From the NCBI GenBank assembly GCA_963757805.1, contig CAVWSM010000019.1, positions 183,181-247,180 on the forward strand: 64,000 nucleotides of DNA, read 5' to 3'. Below the pieces are notes generated by a model, which did no database searches, was not told the DNA's origin, and saw nothing but the letters and a program-made list of their open reading frames with translations. Below, piece by piece: positions 27,797 through 37,664 of this stretch. Source of the DNA: CAVWSM01 sp963757805 (GTDB lineage Bacteria > Actinomycetota > Actinomycetes > Jiangellales > Jiangellaceae). Every line of letters starts with the position of its first letter. Within the stretch, counting starts at the first letter, position 1. Position numbers and translations under genes: made by a program.

Positions 27797-29367
27797 TGGA
27801 CGCCCTCAACAACCTGGTCGACGGCTTCGGTACGGCGCTGACACCGACGCACCTGCTGTTCGCGTTCATCGGTGTGCTGCTGGGCACCGCAGTCGGGGTG
27901 CTCCCCGGCATCGGGCCGGCGATGGCGCTCGCGCTGCTGCTGCCTCTGACGTACGGTCTCGACGCCACGTCCGCGCTCATCATGTTCGCCGGCCTCTACT
28001 ACGGCGGCATGTATGGCGGCTCGACGACCTCCATCCTGCTCAACACGCCGGGAGAGAGCGCGTCGGTGGTGACCGCCATCGAGGGCAACCGCATGGCTCG
28101 AACGGGTCGAGCGTCACAGGCGTTGGCCACGGCAGCCATCGGGTCGTTCGTCGCGGGCACCATCGGAACCCTGCTCGTGGTGCTGCTCGCGCCCACGATC
28201 GTGGAGATCGCGGTGCAGATCGGCGCGCCGGACTACTTCGCCATCACGGTGCTCGCGTTGATCGCCGTGACCACGGTCCTCGGCAGCTCGCGGGTGCGTG
28301 GGCTCGCGTCGCTCGGCATCGGGCTCACCATCGGTCTCATCGGCATCGACCGATCCTCGGGGGAGCAGCGGCTCACCTTCGGGATCCCACAGCTGGCCGA
28401 CGGGATCGACATCGTGATCGTCGCTGTCGGCCTGTTCGCAGTAGGCGAGTCGCTGTGGGTTGCGGCGCACCTGCGCCGCCGGCCTCTCGAGGTGATCCCG
28501 GTCGGGGCGGCGCGCATGGGTCGTGAGGACTGGCGGCGCTCCTGGAAGCCGTGGTTGCGCGGCACCGCCATCGGCTTCCCGTTCGGTGCCGTCCCGTCCG
28601 GCGGTGCCGAGGTCCCGACATTCCTGTCGTACGTGGCGGAGAAGCGGCTGAGCAAGCACAAGGACGAGTTCGGTCACGGCGCCATCGAGGGAGTGGCCGG
28701 TCCGGAGGCGACCAACAACGCATCCGCAGCGGGTGGCTTCGTCCCGCTGCTCACGCTGGGTCTGCCCGTGACGGCGACAGCTGCCGTGCTGCTCGTTGCC
28801 TTGCAGCAGTACGGTTTCCAGCCGGGCCCGCTGCTTTTGGAGGACGAGCCGGAGCTTGTCTGGGCTCTGCTGGCCAGCCTGCTCATCGGCAACGCGATGC
28901 TGCTGGCCCTGAACCTGCCGCTCGCCCCGGTGTGGGCAAAGCTGCTGCAGATCCCACGGCCGTACCTTTATGCGGGCATCCTCTTCTTCGCCAGCCTCGG
29001 AGCTTACGCGGTCAACGCGTCGACGTTCGACCTGTTCCTGCTGCTCTGCCTGGGCCTGCTCGGGTTCATCATGCGTCGGTACGGCTTGCCGATCCTGCCC
29101 GCCATCATCGGGGTGATCCTCGGGCCATCAGCAGAGGAGAAGCTGCGGCAGGCATTGCAGATCAGCGACGGTGCGTTGTCGGGGCTCTTCACGCCGTTCT
29201 CCACGGTCCTGTACGCGATCATCGCGGTGCTGCTGCTCTGGCCGCTCATCCGCAGGCTCTTGCTGCATCGCCCGGAGTCGGTGATCGAGGAGAGGCTGGA
29301 GGAGGTCGAGGAGGGGCTGGAGCAGGTCGAGGAGCTCGAACAGCGCCAGGGACGACCGGCCGACTAA
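27796..29367 (+). CDS. tctA: Tripartite tricarboxylate transporter large permease
   Basis: 523 residues, about twelve membrane segments. TctA signatures are GTAVGVLPGIGPAMALALLL and YYGGMYGGSTTSILLNTPGE, with the related half FPFGAVPSGGAEVPTFLSY and GVAGPEATNNASAAGG. The C-terminus has a Glu-rich 25-residue tail (EERLEEVEEGLEQVEELE). It forms the transport channel with TctB and TctC, driven by an ion gradient. Confidence 0.93.
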   Translation: MDALNNLVDGFGTALTPTHLLFAFIGVLLGTAVGVLPGIGPAMALALLLPLTYGLDATSALIMFAGLYYGGMYGGSTTSILLNTPGESASVVTAIEGNRMARTGRASQALATAAIGSFVAGTIGTLLVVLLAPTIVEIAVQIGAPDYFAITVLALIAVTTVLGSSRVRGLASLGIGLTIGLIGIDRSSGEQRLTFGIPQLADGIDIVIVAVGLFAVGESLWVAAHLRRRPLEVIPVGAARMGREDWRRSWKPWLRGTAIGFPFGAVPSGGAEVPTFLSYVAEKRLSKHKDEFGHGAIEGVAGPEATNNASAAGGFVPLLTLGLPVTATAAVLLVALQQYGFQPGPLLLEDEPELVWALLASLLIGNAMLLALNLPLAPVWAKLLQIPRPYLYAGILFFASLGAYAVNASTFDLFLLLCLGLLGFIMRRYGLPILPAIIGVILGPSAEEKLRQALQISDGALSGLFTPFSTVLYAIIAVLLLWPLIRRLLLHRPESVIEERLEEVEEGLEQVEELEQRQGRPAD

Positions 29368-29397
29368 GTCAGGCCCGACCAACGAGCCGGATAGCGA

Positions 29398-29430
29398 GAA
29401 GGCCGCCCCTCGCGTCGAGGGGCGGCCTTC
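29398..29430. terminator. Strong bidirectional terminator between tctA and the cold-shock gene
   Basis: A perfect 15-bp inverted repeat, GAAGGCCGCCCCTCG (29398-29412) and its complement (29416-29430), with a 3-nt loop lies between two convergent genes, 31 bp from the tctA stop and 20 bp from the csp stop. Confidence 0.85.
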
Positions 29431-29449
29431 TGCGTCGTGCGCGAGTCGA

Positions 29450-29653
29450 TCAGACCGGGCGGACGTTCTCCGCCTGCGGGCCCTTCTGGCCCTGGGTGAT
29501 GTTGAACTCGACGCGCTGGTTCTCCTCGAGGGTGCGGAAGCCGCTGCTCTCGATCGCGGAGTAGTGCACGAAGATGTCCGGCCCGCCGCCGTCCTGGGCG
29601 ATGAAACCAAAGCCCTTCTCAGCGTTGAACCACTTGACCGTGCCTTGAGCCAT
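29450..29653 (-). CDS. cspA: Cold-shock protein, CspA family
   Basis: 67 residues from an ATG at 29653 with AGAAGGAGAG upstream. RNP1 is KGFGFI and RNP2 is DIFVHY, in the classic MAQGTVKWFNAEKGFGFI context. A single-stranded nucleic-acid chaperone. The roughly 170 bp upstream of the start to the end of the next gene would allow the long leader usual for csp genes. Confidence 0.95.
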   Translation of the reverse strand: MAQGTVKWFNAEKGFGFIAQDGGGPDIFVHYSAIESSGFRTLEENQRVEFNITQGQKGPQAENVRPV

Positions 29654-29828
29654 TTGGCTCTCCTTCTGGGATCTTTCGTCGAGACGACGGTTGTCGTCCG
29701 GGTCGCATGCGGCGCCTCGCTCTGGAAACCCAAAGAAGGAGCACCCGCCATTCAAGCTTCGCGGGCGTCGTAAAACGTACGGAAGTGATGCGCAACCGCG
29801 GACTAGCATACAAGGTCTGGCCCGAACG

Positions 29829-30960
29829 TCACCCCAGGGTGACCGGAACCTCAATCTGCGGGAGCTCGACCCAGGTCTTTCCGGGGCTCAGCAGCAGGGT
29901 CTTGCCGTCGGTCGTGGTGAAGCTGAACGGGTCGTTGATCCCGGCTTTGGACCACTTCCCAGGGATGGCCTTGCCTCCTGACAAAAGGGTCAGATCGCCC
30001 GAAGTGTCCTCCAGCCGGATGGTGAACGTTCTGGTCCTGCCGATGGGCGCGTTTCCGGCTTCGACGCGGAGCACGAGCACGTTCGTCGCGGTGACGGGGA
30101 CGCCGTCGTCATCGAGGTGCGGCTCACGGCCCTCGGACCGCCGGTAGGTGGCCGTGATGGGGTCGTACGCCCATTCGCTCACGGTGATGTCGGAGTAGTC
30201 GATGCGTACGGTCGAGGCCTGCGTGGCCCCGGCCTGCGCGGCAACGATCGCGGGGCTGGTGCCGTACGAGAAGTACGGCCGCGGGGGTGTGCGGCGATCG
30301 CTGACCTGGAGCAGTTGCTCCGGCTTGGCGAAGACGCGGTGCGGGTCGCTGCGGGTGTTGTCGAGGCGGTAGGCGCCCAAGCGTCGGGCCACCCTCAGCG
30401 TGCCGAGGTTGTCGACGTCGGCGACGTCGTCGACGTAGTCGAGCACCTCGGGGGCGGCCATTGTGTTGGCCAGCACGCCGTGCGTGGGCCCGATGAGGGC
30501 GGCATCGGCGACGCGCAGAGACCGTACGGGCCCCGCCTCGGCAGGAAGTGTGGAGTGGAAGACCGCCGCGATCCGCGTCGCGGCGACTCCGATCGGCTCG
30601 ACGAACACGAGGTCCGCCGCGGTGATGCCGCGGTGCGGGTGCGCGTCGGGGGTATTGGAGATCTTGACTGCTACGGCCGCATGGTCGAGGGTCGGCTGCG
30701 GCGCCGGGTAGCCCGGTGAGCGGAGCCCGCCCGGCTATGCCGAGGACCCGAGGCGGCGGAGTCGTCGGCCGGGTGGTAGGCGCCGGGAGCGGTGTGGGCG
30801 TGGAGCTGAATATGTCCGTCGTCTGTGCCGAGCTGCCCGTGCACGAGGCGAGGGCGGCGGCCGTCATGACGACCGCCGCTGCCATGGCGACCCGTGAGCC
30901 TCGGGTGCTGCTACCGCTCGTGCGCAAGGGCGACCTCAGCGATTGGACGGACTGAGGCAA
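29829..30960 (-). CDS. DUF3048 (YerB-like) lipoprotein, paralog 1 (frameshift near 30700)
   Basis: A TTG at 30960 opens a signal sequence (MAAAVVMTAAALASC) with lipobox LASC, a Thr/Pro linker and AGRAPLTGLPG. One surplus G near 30700 moves the frame to VFVEPIGVAATRIAAVFHS, RSLRVADAALIGPTHGVLAN and TLLLSPGKTWVELPQIEV. Comparison with the intact paralog at 31210-32295 places the extra base exactly. Function unknown; extracytoplasmic. Confidence 0.82.
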
Positions 30961-31018
30961 GTGTGGGTTAGGACACGCTTGCTCGCCCGATGAACCGCCG
31001 CGGGCGCCAGGCTTGAGT

Positions 31019-31158
31019 TGGGCGACTTGTCAGGTTGTCAGGGCGGCTGACCTGCGCCGATGGCGCCGGCCAGCCTGACAGTCTTCGGGTGGGCGACTTG
31101 TCAGGTTGTCAGGGCGGCTGACCTGCGCCGATGGTGCTGGCCAGCCTGACAAGTCGCC
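31019..31158. repeat. Two 71-bp tandem repeats with an inverted-repeat core
   Basis: Bases 31019-31089 recur at 31090-31158 with few changes. In the second copy GGCGACTTGTCAGG (31092-31105) is complementary to CCTGACAAGTCGCC (31145-31158), giving a 14-bp perfect stem around 39 nt; the right arm of the first copy is imperfect. The block lies between the two DUF3048 paralogs and could end transcription of the upstream one (reverse strand). Confidence 0.8.
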
Positions 31159-31209
31159 GCCGAGGGTGCAGAACTCGCGCCTACTGCGGGCGCTGGGTCC
31201 GCGCGGCTG

Positions 31210-32295
31210 TCAGCTGATGGAGACGCCGACCTCGAGCTGCGGGAGCTCGACCCAGGTCTTGCCGGGGTTGAGCAGTAGCGGCTTGCCATCGGTCGTGGTG
31301 AACACGAACGGGTCGTTGACGCCGGCCTTGGTCCACTTGCCAGGGATCGCCTTGCCGCCGGAAAGCAGGGTCAGGTCGCCCGCGGTGTTCTCCAACTGGA
31401 TGGTGAACGACTCGGCGCCGCCGACGGGGGCGTAGCCGGCTGCGGCGCGGAGCACGACGACGTTGGTCGCGTTGGCCTGGACGCCCTCCTGCGACACGTG
31501 CGGCTGGCCGCCCTCGGAGCGCAGGTAGGCGCCGGACGCGGCGTCGTACACCCAGTCGCTCTTCGTGATGTCGGAGTAGTCGATGTGCAGGTTTGTTGCC
31601 GGTGCGGCGCCGGCCTGTGCGGCGACGGCCTCGGGGCTGGTGCCGTACGAGAAGTAGGGCGCGGGCGGCGCGGTCCGGTTGGTCAGCTCGAGGAACTTGG
31701 CCGTCTGCGCGAACACCCGGTGCGGGTCCTTGCGGCTGTTGTCGATGCGGTAGGCGCCGGTGCCCTTCGCGCGCAGGGTGCCGCGGTTGTCGAGGTCGGC
31801 GACCGAGTCGATGTGGGCGAGGACGTCCGCGGCGGCCATGGTGTTGGCCAGTACGCCGTGAGTGGGGCCGATGAGGGCGGCGTCGGCGACGCGCAGCGAC
31901 CGTACGGGTCCGACCTCGGCCGGGAGGGTCGAGTGGAAGACCGCGGCGATACGCGTGGCGGAGACGCCGATCGGCTCGACGAAGACGAGGTCGGCGTCGG
32001 TGATGCCGCGGTGCGGGTGCGCGTCCTTGGTGTTGGAGATCTTGACCGTGACTGCCGCGTGGTTGAGCGCTGCCGCGTCGCCGGGGAGGCCGGTGAGCGG
32101 GGCGCGGCCGGCCATGTCGAGGACGCTAGTTGGCGTCTCAGTCGTCGTCGGCGTCTCGGCCGGCGTCGAGGCGGCCGTGGGCTCTGCGGTGACCTCGGGC
32201 TCGTCGTTGCTGCCGCATGCGGCGACGGTGGCCACGGCGACGACGGTGATCGCGGCGACGGCGGCGAGCGACTTGCGGGTGGGGCGGAAGTGCAC
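31210..32295 (-). CDS. DUF3048 (YerB-like) lipoprotein, paralog 2
   Basis: 361 residues from a GTG at 32295. Signal AAVAAITVVAVATVAAC with lipobox VAAC, a Thr/Glu/Pro linker, DMAGRAPLTGLPGDAAALNH, VFVEPIGVSATRIAAVFHS and a C-terminal SFTIQLENTAGDLTLLSGGK ending LLLNPGKTWVELPQLEV. Clearly a tandem duplicate of the 29829-30960 gene. It is divergent from the cyclase gene. Confidence 0.88.
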   Translation of the reverse strand: MHFRPTRKSLAAVAAITVVAVATVAACGSNDEPEVTAEPTAASTPAETPTTTETPTSVLDMAGRAPLTGLPGDAAALNHAAVTVKISNTKDAHPHRGITDADLVFVEPIGVSATRIAAVFHSTLPAEVGPVRSLRVADAALIGPTHGVLANTMAAADVLAHIDSVADLDNRGTLRAKGTGAYRIDNSRKDPHRVFAQTAKFLELTNRTAPPAPYFSYGTSPEAVAAQAGAAPATNLHIDYSDITKSDWVYDAASGAYLRSEGGQPHVSQEGVQANATNVVVLRAAAGYAPVGGAESFTIQLENTAGDLTLLSGGKAIPGKWTKAGVNDPFVFTTTDGKPLLLNPGKTWVELPQLEVGVSIS

Positions 32296-32509
32296 GGGAG
32301 ACCTCGGAGTAGTCGACGTTCCAACAAGGCTTCCGACCACTTGCCGCGGACCGGCGCCGAGCAAGGGTGACTGGTCAGGCTGGGATTTCTGCGTGACGCG
32401 GGACACGTTGCGTGCGCGTTTGTGAGAGACATCACGGAGCGGCGCGTGCGTGCGGCCGGACCGCGGCGCGTCGCGCGCGCCGTCGTCGGATCTCCGCAAG
32501 GATCCGCTC

Positions 32510-33280
32510 ATGACCGCCGTCGCCACCCTTATTGCCGCGCTCGGTGCCGGCGAGGTGAAGGTTCTCGACCTCACCGCGCCGCTCAGCCCCGAGACGCCCG
32601 TGCTGCAGCTGCCGCCGCCGTTTGCCAACACGATCCCGATGTCGCTGGAGAAGGTCAGCGACTTCGACGACGCCGGGCCGTTCTGGGGCTGGAACAACAT
32701 CCACACCGGCGAGCACACCGGCACGCACCTCGACGCCCCGGTGCACTGGGCCACTGGCCGCGAGGGAATCAGTGTCGACCGGATCCCACCGTCGCGTCTG
32801 GTCGCTCCCGCGGTCGTACTCGACTTCACCGCCGAGGTGCAGGCCGACCCCGACTTCCTGCTCGGGCCCGAGCACCTGGACGCTTGGGTGGCCGAGCAGG
32901 GGCCGCTGCCGGACGGCTGCTGGCTGCTGTACAAGACCGGTTGGGGCAGCCGCTCGCGCGACGCGGTCGCGTTCGCCAACGCCGACGAGAACGGCCCGCA
33001 CACGCCAGGAGTCTCGACAGCCGGCGCAGAGTGGCTCGCCGCCTCGCCGATCACCGGCTTCGGCGTCGAGACCGTCGGCATCGACGCCGGCCAGGGCGGC
33101 GCCCTCGATCCGCCATTCCCGGCCCACTACCACCTGCTGGGCGCTGACAAGTACGGCCTCACTCAGCTGCAAGGCCTCGAGCGGCTGCCCGAGACGGGGG
33201 CGCTGCTGGTCGTCTCGCCGCTGCCGATCGTCGGCGGCACCGGTTCGCCGGCCCGCGTCTACGCGCTGGTGGATGTGTGA
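32510..33280 (+). CDS. Cyclase family protein (kynurenine formamidase-like metal hydrolase)
   Basis: 256 residues from an ATG at 32510 with AAGGA upstream. The metal-binding HTGTHLDAPVHW motif, VLDLTAPLSPETPVLQLP at the start and PHTPGVSTAGAEWLA further on define the cyclase (PF04199) family, which hydrolyses amides or lactones. The next gene, a ThDP enzyme, begins 13 bp after its stop and shares the transcript. Confidence 0.88.
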   Translation: MTAVATLIAALGAGEVKVLDLTAPLSPETPVLQLPPPFANTIPMSLEKVSDFDDAGPFWGWNNIHTGEHTGTHLDAPVHWATGREGISVDRIPPSRLVAPAVVLDFTAEVQADPDFLLGPEHLDAWVAEQGPLPDGCWLLYKTGWGSRSRDAVAFANADENGPHTPGVSTAGAEWLAASPITGFGVETVGIDAGQGGALDPPFPAHYHLLGADKYGLTQLQGLERLPETGALLVVSPLPIVGGTGSPARVYALVDV

Positions 33281-33293
33281 GCGGAGGCCGCCG

Positions 33294-34954
33294 GTGACGC
33301 GGACTGTTGCCGACCTCGTCGGCGCGGTGCTCGCCGATCTAGGCGTCGGGTACGCGTTCGGCGTGGTCGGGAGCGGCAACTTCGCCGTCACGAACGCGCT
33401 GCGCGCCAACGGCGTGCCGTTCGTCGCGGCCCGGCACGAGGGTGGCGCGGCGTCGATGGCCGACGGCTACAGCCGGTTCGCGTCGCTGCCGGGGGTGCTG
33501 ACGACTCATCAGGGTTGTGGGCTCACCAACGCGGTCACCGGGATCACCGAGGCCGCCAAGAGCCGTACGCCGATGATCGTGCTCGCCGCCGACACGGCCG
33601 GGTCGGCTGTGCTGTCCAACTTCCGCATCGACCAGGACGCTCTGGCGCGCAGCGTCGGGGCGGTGGCCGAGCGGGTGTACGGCCCGGCGTCGGCCGTCGC
33701 CGACGTCGTGCGCGCCTACCGGACCGCCGTACTCGGGCGGCGCACCGTCGTACTGAGCCTGCCGCTCGACGTACAGGCCAGCGTTGTGCCAGACGGCGGT
33801 GAAGGCGGCCGTACGTACGACTTCGGCATCGGCCCACTCGAGCCGCGCCTGCCCGTGCGGCCGGCGCCACAGGCCGTCGAGGCGCTGGCCACGCTGCTCG
33901 GCAAGGCCGAGCGGCCGGTCTTTGTCGCAGGCCGCGGGGCGCGAGGGGCCGGGCCGCAGCTCGCGGCCCTGGCAGAGCGGGCCGGGGCGTTGCTGGCCAC
34001 GTCGGCCGTGGCCAACGGTCTGTTCGAGGCCGAGGAGTTCCGGCTCGGCATCTCCGGCGGCTTCTCGTCACCGACGACGGCGGAGCTGATCGGCGACGCC
34101 GACCTCATCGTCGGTTGGGGCTGCGCCCTCAACATGTGGACGATGCGGCACGGCATGCTGATCGGGGCCGAGCACGACCGTCGTCCAGGTCGACGACGAC
34201 CAGGCTGCCCTCGGCGCGCACCGGCCCGTACACCTCGGCGTCCTGGGCGACTGCGCCGCCACGGCTCAGGACGTACTCGATGCGCTTCCCGAGCGGCGGA
34301 CCGGCTACCGCACGCCGGAGGTGGCCGAGCGGCTGCGCACGTCGCGCTGGTGGAACCAGACCCCGACGGAGGACCTGTCCACGCGCGGACCGGATCGACC
34401 CGCGCGTACTCAGCAACCGGCTCGACGCGATCCTGCCCGCCGAGCGCGTCGTGTCGATCGACTCCGGGAACTTCATGGGCTACCCGAGCGCCTACCTGCG
34501 GGTGCCGGACGAGTTCGGGTTCTGCTTCACGCAGGCCTTCCAATCCATCGGACTGGGTCTCGCCAGCGGCATCGGCGCCGGGCTCGCGCAGCCCGACCGG
34601 CTCTTGGTGGTTGCGACGGGTGACGGTGGCTTCCTCATGAGCATCTCGGAGCTGGAGACGGCGGTGCGGCTTGGGCGGCCGATGCTCGTGGTGGTGTACA
34701 ACGACGCGGCGTACGGCGCGGAGGTGCACCACTTCGGCACGGACGCCGACCTCGGCACTGTCGTCTTCCCCGACACCGATCTGGCCGCGGTCGCGCGCGG
34801 TTTCGGCGCGGCTGGCGTGACCGTGCGGACGCCCGACGACCTGGGGGCGGTGGCGGACTGGGCTTCCGCGCCGGAGGGTGTTCTCGTCGTCGACGCGAAG
34901 ATCAGCAGCGACGGTGGTGCGTGGTGGCTCGCGGAGGCGTTCAAGGGGCACTGA
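33294..34954 (+). CDS. Thiamine-diphosphate enzyme, acetolactate synthase-like (two frame breaks)
   Basis: GTG at 33294 with GGAGG upstream. N-terminal Pyr domain: YAFGVVGSGNFAVTNAL and the cofactor Glu in ARHEGGAASMADGYSRF. The central domain runs to ALNMWTMRHGMLIG, shifts by one base near 34180 (TVVQVDDDQAALGAH), shifts again near 34390, and the C-terminal PP domain follows with VVATGDGGFLMSISELETA to VVVYNDAAYG. Length about 552 residues, normal for the family. Each break equals one surplus base. With the cyclase it may form a short catabolic route; the substrate is unknown. Confidence 0.82.
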
Positions 34955-35074
34955 TCACGGCCGGTCTCCCTGGCCGCGTGTGCGGTGGACAACTGCGTCG
35001 TCGCTATGGCGCCTATGGCCGGACGAAGGTTCCCCGACATGTGGGTCGACCCCGAAGCCGATCCCCGACAGGGC

Positions 35075-35189
35075 GGCCCCGGAGATCTCGCTGCGCGAGG
35101 TGCTGGTGCACATGATCGAGGAGTACGCACGGCACAACGGACGTGCCGACCTGGGGCGGGAGCGGATCGACGAATGCACCGGCCAGTAG
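35075..35189 (+). pseudogene. C-terminal fragment of a DinB/DUF664-type protein
   Basis: EISLREVLVHMIEEYARHNG followed by RADLGRERIDECTGQ and a stop is the standard C-terminus of actinomycete DUF664 (DinB-fold) proteins. The preceding 60 bp add DMWVDPEADPR in another frame; the rest of the gene is missing. It lies 88 bp from tRNA-Lys. Confidence 0.65.
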
Positions 35190-35276
35190 CTGCACGATGT
35201 CGCCGGCGACCCAGATCATCTGTTGGCTGATGGATCGGGGAGACTGTCCTGGGCTTCCCTGGAGATTGGGAGCCTG

Positions 35277-35349
35277 GGGCCTCTAGCTCAATAGGTAGAG
35301 CAGCGGACTTTTAATCCGCGGGTTGTCGGTTCGAGTCCGACGGGGCCCA
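35277..35349 (+). tRNA. tRNA-Lys (TTT)
   Basis: Begins GGGCCTCTAGCTCAATAGG. Anticodon loop CTTTTAA gives TTT; T-arm GTCGGTTCGAGTCCGAC; acceptor GGGCCTC pairs with GGGGCCC with one G-U; discriminator A. CCA not encoded. Its 3' 43 bp are the integration core of the elements to the right. Confidence 0.95.
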
Positions 35350-35350
35350 C
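35308..35350 (+). repeat. attL core within tRNA-Lys (43 bp)
   Basis: Identical over 43 bp to 46348-46390 and matching 57079-57113 over 35 bp with one mismatch. Covers the anticodon loop through the 3' end of the tRNA. Confidence 0.88.
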
Positions 35351-35414
35351 TTGACCTGCAGGTTTGCGCTGGCGGGTGTCGCGGCGAACCAGTAACGAAC
35401 CAGAAACGAACCAC

Positions 35415-36567
35415 TTACTCGTCCGCAGCTACGAGAGGTTGGAGGGCGTCGGCGAAATCGGCGGTCGTCACCGCGCGGCGGCCGAGATAGAAGTCGAGGG
35501 TGGTGGAGGGCCGAGTGTGTCCGAGCTGGTCGGCGATGTGACGGATGCTGAATCCCTCGTCGTCGAGCCGAGACGCGACGGTCTTGCGGAAGATGTGGCT
35601 GGTCACCCACGGATAGCCGATCCGGTCCATCGCCTGGCGGAGGTCGGCTTGTGTGTTCGACGGGTCGCGAATCATCCCTCTCGGTGATGTGAAGATCACA
35701 CCGGCCGGTCCGGGCGGGTGCCCGTTCGCCAGCCGGTGCCTGATCATGTCGGCTGAGCGGTCGCGGTAGGGCGAGGATCCGTTCCGAGCTGACGGTCTTG
35801 GTGCGCGGCTGGATCTGCAGGCCGAGCCCGTTGACTCGAACGACTGTCGCGTTGACGTGCACGGTCGCCGCGTCGAGGTCGAGCACAGACTCGCGGACGG
35901 CGGCGGCCTCGCCGATGCGCAGACCCGTGCCGAGTAGGAATTGCACGAAGTCAGGTAGGTCCAGTCTGACCGCAACGCCGTCGGCCCGGAGTCGACTGAG
36001 CAGGTCGGCCGCTTCGGTCACGGTGAGCGCACGCACTCGTTTGCGTGGACAGGCGATCGGGCGGGTGCCGTGTACCGGGTTGTGCGCGAGCGCTCCGTGT
36101 CGTACGGCGGTCCGGCACAGGCTCGACACGGCGCGGCGTGCGGCTCGCGCCGCTTCTGGTCCGTGCTGCAGCCGGACCGTGGCCAACGCTCGGTCGATGA
36201 CAGCGACGGTCAGTTCGCTCAGCCTGATGTCGCCCAACTTGGGGACTAGGTAGAGCCGGGCGGCCGCCCGGTAAAGCTGCTTGGTGCTGGTTGCCAGCTG
36301 GGATGCATCGAGGTCGGCCAGCCACACACGGGACGCCGCCGAGAGTCGTGTGCCGGAGGCAAGCTCACCCTCTGGGAAGCGGGCGCGGTCGGCGAGAGCC
36401 TCAAGCAGTCGGGTCCGCGCCTCGGTTTCGTTGCCTGCCCAGCGAGTGACGGCGCGGCACGCGCCGTCGTAGTCGCGGAACCGGGCCCGTGCCCGGACTC
36501 TGCCAGATTCGGCGTGATGGAAATCAATCTGGCCGTGAGCGCCCAATGGCAACGGTGGTCTTCCCAT
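35415..36567 (-). CDS. Tyrosine integrase of element A (frameshift near 35760)
   Basis: ATG at 36567. N-terminal SAM-like region (SAASRVWLADLDASQLATST), core-binding part with YLVPKLGDIRLSELTV, catalytic Arg I in LLGTGLRIGEAAAVRE. One surplus base near 35760, then DLRQAMDRIGYPWVTSHIFR with HxxR, DQLGHTRPSTTLDFYLGRRA with the second His and Tyr. About 383 residues when joined. All catalytic residues are present, so it may be active if the shift is a sequence error. Confidence 0.85.
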
Positions 36568-36728
36568 AGAAACGACGCTACGAAGGACACCACCGTGGGC
36601 GTCGATGCCCGGTGGCATCTGGGCACGAATGCGTCGTCGGGCTTGCTGGCGGCCAGGCGTTCCAGGACGCTGAGCAGCTGCGGTGGCTCGCCGCAGGCAC
36701 ACTGGTCTGATGCTTCGCGCGCCGGCAG

Positions 36729-37290
36729 TCACTCGGCGATCTGTCGCTGCAGCGCGACGGCCTGGTGTCGGTGCCCGTGCGTCTCGTACCAGATCACCGT
36801 GACGAGGGGCGCGCACATCAGCAGGATGAGGCACTGCGGCATGGACACACCGACAGCCGCGAGCACCACCGTGAGGATGAGGACGGCGCTGGTTACCAAA
36901 ATCAGGCTGAAGTGGAACGTGTCGCCCTCGTGGACGAGGTAGGTGTGGATGGCGTAGATGAGCAGCAGCGCCGTGGCGACCGGAATGGCCGTGGTGAGCA
37001 CTGTTGCGGCCGGCCCGATGTGCCCCTCCGGCTGCTCGCTGTGGAGCGCCGCGACAGTAGGCCCGCTCCGGTCGCCACGAGCGCGGCGAACAGCGGGATG
37101 TGCCCGTAGCCCCAACCGAAGGCCCGCTCGCGATGGCGTTGCAGCAGCTCCCCAGACGGAACGATGAAGCACGACCACCACAGCCCGAATGTGGGCCCCC
37201 GTTCCCGCGATTGCCACGAGCGCGGCGTCGACGGTCCAGCCTTGCGCGTCGACAACGGCGCCGAGCGAGGCGACGGCGCCGCGCCTTCAA
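36729..37290 (-). pseudogene. Low-temperature requirement protein A (LtrA) remnant
   Basis: Frames together give VVDAQGWTVDAALVAIAGTG, PTFGLWWSCFIVPSGELL, ERAFGWGYGHIPLFAALVAT, EGHIGPAATVLTTAIPVATA and four further membrane segments ending QAVALQRQIAE. This is the C-terminal half of an LtrA-family membrane protein. The N-terminal half is missing and there are at least two frame changes. Confidence 0.65.
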
Positions 37291-37664
37291 AGCGGCATAC
37301 GGAATCAATCCCAGAGACCTGCGAGGCGGAGCCCCGGTCCCAACGGGCTACCCATCCCCCGCTTGTAGCGGACCACAGTGACGCGTTGGATGCGACCGGA
37401 CACGGACACGGCGGGCCGTAGCCCTGCCCCATCCCCCTCGTGTCAGGTGCACGCACATCGGCAAGACCCGTAGGGATCGTCGCGTCGATGAACGCCACTG
37501 CTCCGGATGCTCATCGGCGCTGTCGCAGGCACGCCGCTGGTCCTGCACAAGTCGCGGGAAGCCGCACTCGTGCCAGCCGTCGCCGTCCTCAAGCTCGCCG
37601 CGGAGTCGTGGGGCGCCTGCTCCGAGCGAAAACCCGCACCGGAACATAGAAGACCCTGATTTCC
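37291..37664. other. No gene recognised between LtrA remnant and LAL regulator
   Basis: Short frames only on both strands. The downstream side of the regulator gene has no obvious terminator. Confidence 0.3.

Noticed and set aside
31210..33081. 623-residue extension of the DUF3048 paralog 2 frame
   Set aside because: The part above 32295 is antisense to the cyclase gene; the lipoprotein signal fixes the start at 32295.
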